Positions 28,101 through 37,100 of a stretch of 64,000 nt of DNA are shown here, piece by piece. Numbering within the stretch: the first letter of the stretch is position 1; each line of letters begins with the position of its first letter. The position numbers and the translations under genes were made by a program. The stretch is from positions 6,870,502 through 6,934,501 of the forward strand of contig JAQNBH010000005.1 in assembly GCA_028752905.1 (NCBI GenBank), written 5' to 3'. The notes under the pieces are model-generated. The model ran no database searches, was not told the DNA's origin, and saw only the letters and a program-made list of their open reading frames with translations. Origin of the DNA: Cladorhizidae sp. MBARI D1340-BT2. Lineage: Eukaryota > Porifera > Demospongiae > Poecilosclerida > Cladorhizidae.

Positions 28101-31100
28101 ACTTCTTTGCCAGGACACGTTATCAAAGCTCTTTCCACTGAGCCATGAACACTAGATAGCAGCGAGTTATTTGTGTGCATGTGTTCTATGGAAGCATTAT
28201 ATATATATATATATATCTGCCTGAAGTAGCCAGCCCCATAACTGCCTTAATTGAGTCAACACCTTTTACAGGTGGGACATATTGAGAGGACTTAAGTGCT
28301 TGTTATAATGGCTAAGTGCTTTCATGCTTAATGCTGTTATACATATGACATGATTAGAGCTCAAGAACATTGATAATCTAATAACTACAGAATGAATGCA
28401 AGGCATTAAGTGGCCAGTGAAGATGTGGTGGAGAGCAAGAGAGAAAGGGGAGGGGAATACACACACACACACACACTCACACACACACACATGAACACAC
28501 ACACATGAACACATTTCTTTATTTATAAGTCAGACTACTCGATGACTTCCTCTGCTTGGCGCATGTGGGGCACAAGGTAAAGACAGGTTATAAAGTCGGG
28601 TTTGCCTGGGTAACTATTATGACATGATAGCAGTCACTACCAAACTCACCCAGTGAGTGTTTTTTCTGAATTCTATTTTGCTGCAGGGACTTTAATTAGG
28701 GGTGTTGATAGAGCGCCAATATTGAGGGTGCTAATGTAGACTGTCTGGTAACTCACAGGTCACTTTGCAAGTGGGGAGGGGATCGGCGTCGGGCATCAAG
28801 TCATGCCGGGAAGGATCCTGGGGATATCTATGGATGTCCAAAGTTGTTGCCAACCTAATCATGGCTATTAAAGCTGGACAGTATTGTGGGAGAGAGAACT
28901 TCGTACAGTGGACATTCCTAGATGATCCCAGAATTGCCCTTGGCGCCACAAGACCGGTTCTGATCCGATGACAAGAGCGCAAATGGTGTGATGTTAACAT
29001 GTGGAGCTGGGAGGAAAGATCTCGTCAATGATACCACATGTCCCTTGCATCCTCACACGCTGCGAGGGCTGTGTCAGAAGGTTAATTCTAGCCCAGCATT
29101 TGTCCCCATTGCCACAGGGACAGCATGGGCTCAGGGAGTTTGGAAGGAACATGGGCTGCGACAGAATCTTGATTCTAGCCAAGCATTAGTCCCCATTGCT
29201 GAGACAGCAGGGGTTCAAGGAGTTTGGGGGGCATGTGAAAAATTCAGGGCTGCATCAAAATATTGATTCTGCCATGCATTCGTCCCCATTGCTACAGAGA
29301 CAGCAGGGGTTCAAGGAGTTGGGGGGGCAGATGAAAAAATTGATGGGGAGGTGGGAATATACAGAACACCTTCATCAACGAATATTGATTGCATTCCGGG
29401 AATGTGATCAAGTAGTGTTAATTACTACTAGTTTGATCTTTTTCTGCAGTATTTTGATTATTGTTCTAACACATAATTATCCTATGGGACAAAAAAGAGT
29501 TTATGGGATTCTGCTCTTTTGAGTAGAAAATTGCATGGCAACCATGACCTACAGTAATTACAATACACTTTCTGCCTGTGCTTTACTGCCACCCCCAGAA
29601 AGGAGTGCTTCATACAAGACCCAATACAACTTATAACAAGCGAGTCCAAATGAGGGAGTCTTGGCAGTGTATTTGGCTATGTACGTGATCTCTCCTGGCA
29701 CGTCCATCTAGATATTGTTGCTATTCTCTGCCAATCTAGATGTTGTAGTCAGGTTTCCTGGTCTCTCCTGAAAAGTCCACTTTGTCTTTGATGCTGGTCA
29801 AGGATTTACTGCTCTCTCTTCTTCTACATATATCTCGACAGTGCTGTTGCTCTTTCATCCTTGTGTTCCCATGCATTGGAGTATGTGCAGTGGATTCTTT
29901 TCTCCTCCAAATATATACGACAGACAGATGGCTCTAACACACTATATCTCTGCACTTTTGACCTAGAAAACAAGGATCCCCCCCCCTAAATAATATATAA
30001 TACAGTACACCCTCGCTAATCCAGACCCCGTTAATCCGAAACCTCGCTAATCCGAACTGCATTAGGTAGCAAAAAATATATATTAAAAAAAAATTTTTTT
30101 AAATTCAAAATGCGTGCCATTATTGAACTTCGAACCTACCACGAGCCTGACATACGATGCAGCTGCAGTGATATGGAGACGAAAAGAGCACACAAGAGCC
30201 TTACCATCGAGGAGAAGGTCGAGATCCTGGACCAGCTCGGGAAGAAAAGCTACAAGTTACTATCTGAACAGTATGGAGTTGGAGTCTCAACTATCACAGA
30301 CATAAAGAAGAAGGGCAGCGAGTTGTGAGGATGCAAAAGGAAGATGACTGAGGGGATTCCGGAGATCTGCTAAAAGAATGAGGATGGGAAGGGATAAAAA
30401 TAACTTGTACTCCCACCACCCAGTATTCAACCCACACCTGCAAAAAAATTAACAAATTCAGAGACAAATTCAGAGTTCAATATATATATATAATGATATT
30501 CATAAATTTCACTAATCCGAAAATTTCACTAATCCGAACTACTCAGATCCCCAGGCTATTCGGATTAGTGAGGGTCTACTGTATATATATACATTACATA
30601 TATATTGTATTTATAAATATCCTCTGACTGGTACAGTGCAGGCATTGGTAAAGTTACACAAATAATGGCATTTGCCAAAATAAATTTTGAAAGAAAGAGC
30701 ATAATGTGCATCTTTGAAGTGTTGGAACGCTGACTGTGGCCATTTAATTCACAAGCTAAGCTATGAACAGTACCTAAGAGTGAAACACGATACAGAGCCG
30801 GCTGTTTGGTTACCAAATATTTACACAAAGAGCATAAGGACCTGGAGCAACTAGCTACCAGCGAATACTCGCAGGGCAGTCCTGAAACACCAAACACATA
30901 ACAAGAACATGAAAACTCTGAGAGGGTTTGTACTAGTTGCAGTTGCAGCTCCAAATCATCTTCTCCATTTCAGGGTTGCTAGAATATAAGTCGCAGTGAC
31001 TAAAATGAATCATTGAGTGTGGTCATAAGTAAGCATGTGACCTTGTACTGGAGCATGTGACCTTGTACTGCAGCATGTGACCCTGTACTGGAGCATGTGA

Positions 31101-34100
31101 CCTTGTACTGCAGCATGTGACCCTGTACTGGAGCACGTGACCCTGTACTGGAGCATGTGACCCTGTACGGGAGCATGTGACCCTGTACGGGAGCATGTGA
31201 CCTTGTACTGCAGCATGTGACTCTGTACTAGAGCATGTGACCTTGTACTGCAGCATGTGACCCTGTGCTGGAGCATGTGACACTGTACTGCAGCATGTGA
31301 CCCTGTGCTGGAGCATGTGACCCTGTGCTGGAGCATGTGACCCTGTGCTGGAGCATGTGACCTTGTACTGGAGCTTGTGACCTTGTACTGGAGCATGTGA
31401 CCTTGTACTGGAGCATGTGACCCTGTGCTGGAGCATGTGACCCTGTGCTGGAGCATGTGACCCTGTACGGGAGCATGTGACCCTGTGCTGGAGCATGTGA
31501 CCCTGTGCTGGAGCATGTGACCCTGTGCTGGAGCACGTGACCCTGTGCTGGAGCATGTGACCCTGTGCTGGAGCATGTGACCCTGTGCTGGAGCATGTGA
31601 CACTGTACTGCAGCATGTGACCCTGTGCTGCAGCATGTGACCCTGTACGGGAGCATGTGACCTTGTACTGCAGCATGTGATCCTGTGCTGCAGCATGTGA
31701 CCCTGTGCTGGAGCATGTGACCCTGGACCCTGTACTGGAGCATGTGACCTTGTACTGGAGCATGTGACCTTGTACTGGAGCATGTGACCTTGTGCTGGAG
31801 CATGTGACACTGTACTGGAGCATGTGACCCTGTGCTGGAGCATGTGACCCTGTGCTGGATCATGTGACCCTGTGCTGGAGCATGTGACCCTGTGCTGGAG
31901 CATGTGACAATGTACTGGAGCATGTGACCTTGTACTGGAGCATGTGACCTTGTACTGGAGCATGTGACCCTGTGCTGGAGCATGTGACACTGTACTGGAG
32001 CATGTGACCCTGTGCTGGAGCATGTGACAATGTACTGGAGCATGTGACCTTGTACTGGAGCATGTGACCTTGTACTGGAGCATGTGACCCTGTGCTGGAG
32101 CATGTGACCCTGTGCTGGAGCATGTGACCCTGTGCTGGAGCATGTGACCCTGTGCTGGAGCATGTGACCCTGTGCTGGAGCATGTGACCCTGTGCTGGAG
32201 CATGTGACCCTGTACTGGAGCATGTGACCCTGTGCTGGAGCATGTGACCCTGTGCTGGAGCATGTGACCCTGTGCTGGAGCATGTGACCCTGTGCTGGAG
32301 CATGTGACCCTGTGCTGGAGCATGTGACCATGTGCTGGAGCATGTGACCCTGTGCTGGAGCATGTGACCCTGTGCTGGAGCATGTGACCCTGTGCTGGAG
32401 CATGTGACCCTGTGCTGGAGCATGTGACCCTGTGCTGGAGCATGTGACCCTGTGCTGGAGCATGTGACCCTGTGCTGGAGCATGTGACCCTGTGCTGGAG
32501 CATGTGACCCTGTGCTGGAGCATGTGACCCTGTGCTGGAGCATGTGACCCTGTGCTGGAGCATGTGACCTTGTACTGCAGCCAGCTGAATCATACCCTAT
32601 TTGTGTGTGAAATGTCTGGAACTAAGAGAATGTGCTGCAACTTTTAAGCTCAAAAGTTGTTGGATTCGCAGAGAGAGTCTGGGAGCAGAGGAGCTGAAAG
32701 AAAGAAAGAAAGACACTAGGAGAAAGAAGATCGGGTCTACAATGTTCCAAGTTCAGAAAGATCACATTGAGTTGCAGTTAGAGTTTAGTGTGTAACTTGC
32801 ACTCTGGTAACTATTGAATCTTTGTTTATCCTCCAGTACGACCCATACTCCATCAAATATGGTACACACCTCTGGAAAATATGGTACATGTATTATACAA
32901 ATATATATATACATATAGCAAGTACACCAGGGTTTCATTTAGGATCTCTTCCCCCCCCCCCCAAAGACAAGCTTTCCCCCCTCTTAAATTTTTCTTTTCC
33001 TTAACAATTTTATATTAAACAGGAATATAGTCCATACAAAATACTAGTTAGAGGAGAATTTGCCTGTTTGACTGTTTAAAAATGTTAAGTATATCATCAA
33101 AATTAACTAAGGTGAGTTCAGGACCTTCAATTGCAATTCTCATAAGTCGTGCCAAGTTGATGTCTGACAGTCGACTTCGTAGCCTTGTTTTTATCATTTT
33201 CATTTGGCTGAAGGATCTTTCTACGGATACAGTCCCAACTGGCAACGTCAACATGATGTTCATAAGACTAAACATTTCAGGAAAGATCCCAACGTAAGCT
33301 TCGGACGAGTGCATCTCTTCAAAAAGCTGCTGAAATGTACGACTTTTGGTGAGACCCTAGGGCTTCTTTAACTGGAGCTCTTCGAAACACTGGCCACTCA
33401 GAAATCAGCCCATCACCATCAAGCACCTGTGGAGATTTGAATGTATCACCACAAAGCTCTACTTCTATTTCTTTGCATAAAATTCAGCTAACATTCTGAC
33501 TTCGTTGCTTCCATATGAGCTGAAGGAGTGATGACTTGAATCTGGTAGTTGAGCAGGATTGAAGATTGATGTTGCCACAAGAATGCTTACTTCTTTTTCA
33601 GACAAACGACTTCTAATGTTCTCAACCAGTGCATCAATGTAGGGAATCGCAACAGAATTCCAAAAATCATCAAGTGTGGAAAGAAAAGTAAGTGAACTTG
33701 TCTTGTCGCTCCTACAGCAGTACCAATTGTAACGTCGTGTTCATCTTGTAGAACTACCACAGTTTTCTGGACTTCTAAGCACCACTCAGCTTGAGTGACA
33801 TCAGCTGCTCCAAAATGCTGTGAAGAATTGTTTTCAATCTAGAAAAGTCTGCCGTTTTCCTTTGCATAAAGCAGTTCAGAGTTGCAACAAGATTAAGGAT
33901 CTCACAGAGGAGTATTACAGTTGCTACTCCAGCATAACTAGAGAGAATCTTTTGTATTCCATATGCTTCAGCATCACCAGATACCTCATAAAGATGTTGT
34001 AGGGTGATAATCAAGGCTGCTAGCTCTTTGTGGATTGCTCTAATGCAACGCTCATGGGATAGCCAGCGAGTACTGCTTGGTTTTACTACCTTTAACTCAG

Positions 34101-37100
34101 GAAGGTTCAAGACTGACTGCACCTCTTTAAAAGCTTCTCTGCTTTCCTTGGAGAGTAATAAAATAATTTCCAGAGATTAGTCATCATCCTAAACATCTTC
34201 TGAATCTGTGGCACACTCTCGGCAGCTTGAATGCTAGCTAACTGAAGTCGATGACAAGAGCAATAAATGTATATTGCATGGCCGGATAGCGTGTGGATTC
34301 TCCTTTGAACTCCAGTATTCTTGCCAGAGAAAGGTGCTGCTCCATCATATACTTGGCCAATTAGTTTCCTGTAACTGAAACCATGTATGAGGTAATTGCA
34401 GTAGTAAGAGTGCAAGCATCCAGAGATTTGATGTGCAAAACGGTCATGAAATACTCTTCAGAATAGACATTTACTACCCACCTACAACATATTGAGAGCT
34501 CTTCTTTAGTACTGACATCCTGACATTCATCAGCCATAATGGAAAAGAACTGGCTAGCCTGCAAGCTTGCTACAAGTCTTGTCTCAATCTAGCTATCAAT
34601 TGCATCCAACAGATGTTGGAATGAAAACTTTGAGGTGTCCCGAGCATTGGAAGGTCCCTGCTCTATATGCTGCCTTAAAAGCTCATCTCCATTTTCTATC
34701 TGCAACTGAACTAGCCCTTCAAATGTAGTACTAGTATGGGGAATATGCTTAGCCAGGAAATAAATTAACCTCAGTAGTTTGAGTAGTATGGACCAATTTT
34801 TTTGTCGTTGCTCCTCTGCCTGCTTAGCTGAGGCTGCTACATGAAGGTCAACTACACTACCTACACTTGCAGCTTGCTCAGCCATTCTAGCAGTAATAGC
34901 TCCATCTTTGTGCCACTTAGAGGCATTATGTAGCTTTGACAGCTCAGTGTCATGATTCCCGTCTAGAACTCCCCTGCTAGTCCAAGCACCTCTTGCTGTT
35001 GCTGGTGCTTTTCCATATGTCTGACACAGACGACAGAACATCCTTTCTCAGGGTCATTACAGTAGTACACCCATGGATAAGTGGATTCCCACTCCATTTT
35101 GCACCCAAGGTGAGATTTGTACACTTTCCTTCTCTCAGCCTTTGATGTACTGTTATGCTTGGGCTGAGAAGTGCCTTGACAGTCAGCAGTACCTTTGTCA
35201 AGAGACTGAGACTTTTTTTGCAGGCTTCGAGTGTACCTCCTCTTGTTCAGCTGTGCGCTTTTGTGAGAAGTACTTTGTGATATCCATCACCAGGCAGCTA
35301 CACGTGACTACTCTGTGCTCTATTTGGGAAAGCTTATCTATTATGTATACCTATATTCTTACTTAGTGGAAATGTGAGTGTTAAACCACAAACCTCGTCT
35401 ACACTACCGACATGAGGTCAAATTTTGTAAGGTGGCTCTTTAAGATTGAATTTTGAAATTCCAATGCATGTTACAGTTATTGATACGGTGTCTGCATGAT
35501 ATTCCTCGAGTTTCCTAATTGTGTTGATCACCAACAAACACTATATTGCAGTCTATATAGCAATTAATGATTAATAAGGACTCCCATGGCTCACTTCTCC
35601 ATTATGCTTGTACTTGGCTATTTGTATTTCATATTTTGAAGTAAGTATTTGTGACTTGCTGCACTAATATGGTGAGCTCATCATCACTTTCTTCATAAAA
35701 ATTGCCTGTTCTTCAAACTCTTTCAAATACTCTTCTAGCCTAGCGTCAGAGAGTGACACCACAGCACTGAAACTATCTACAGGTATAAAAAATAATGACC
35801 CAACATGATACTTCCCCCCCCCCCCCCAAACCAAAAATCCTGTATGAAACCCTGTACACCACATAGAATATAAAAGAAATTATGAAATTACACAAGCAAA
35901 ACAATCTTAGATGTCTCTTTAAAAGCTAGGTCTGAAGATGAGGACTACCTCTTCTGGGGGGTGGTCAAAAATGAAGTACATCAAATAAGCATGAGTGCAT
36001 GTAATAGTTTGTTCTCGCAAATGGACCAAAGAGCGTGTACTTCTTCATGCATCTGGCTGATGGGTGTGGTGGGACAAAAATGCAGAGCTACGCCAAAGAC
36101 AAATCTTCTGGAACACCGTGTTATAGAGAGCCAACGCTCACTCAGATTCATTCAAAGCATACCTCCTGGTAGCCAATCTAGCAGCAAAAGCTCGGAGAGC
36201 TTTATAATGACTGGGGTTTCCACATGCAACCTCAATAATTGAGAGTTGGAACCTCCAGCTGCTGTGACAGCAGTGACAAAGACCTTCTAACTCTTGTTTA
36301 TTTGTGTGTTCATTTCCCCCAGCAGTGACATAAGGTAGTCACTGATATGCCCTGCAGAGATTTGTGGAATGCAACATACCTAGGTACCTATATGTGGATG
36401 AAGAGTTTACCCTAATAAGCATTTGCATGGCTCTGTGTGACAAGCTGGTGGGTGCACTTGTAAAGTTGTGACTAAAAATGCAAGCAGTGCAGTTCATTTG
36501 AGAGTGGAGTTTGGGCCTGGCAAGTAGGAATCTCTTTTGCTGTTAAATTTTCAAAATATAAGACCGCTAAAAAATTATAAAGAGGGGGGGGGGGTGATGT
36601 CAATGTAGAACCAGGAATGCATTCACACTGCTAGCAATTACACAAGTTGTTTAATAGCACAGTTGACGGAACATCCCCACAAGCAGACAATACATGAATA
36701 AGATGATTATTTGGCTCTGACACTTTACCAAATGAGAAAAACAGCACTTACTAATCCATGCATGCCTAATAAGCGTAGAATATATTCCGTACAGCACCAC
36801 TTGTTTTTTGACGAGCTAAAGTTTTTGCTGTAACCAAATTGTTTCGTGGAATAATTTTTGAGGTTATTAAACCCCTTTACCAGACCTTACAAATAAATGA
36901 GCGATTGAAAAACTCGAAACTATAGCGCCCCCTTTTTGGTGGGGGGGGGGGGGGGGGGGGGGGGTTGCTGTACTGTAGAATGGCAAAAAAAAATCAGAAG
37001 TACAAACTCAATATGGCACAATGTGTGTATTACCCTCTGGGTAGTGCTATTCATGGCGATCAAGTCCACAAAAGCTATCACTATGAAAGTAAGTGAGATT

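Noticed and set aside
31010..32593. Open frames of 527, 431 and 266 codons on the minus strand
   Set aside because: They are three frames of one 20-bp tandem repeat. The same peptide appears in all because the unit is stop-free and not a multiple of three.
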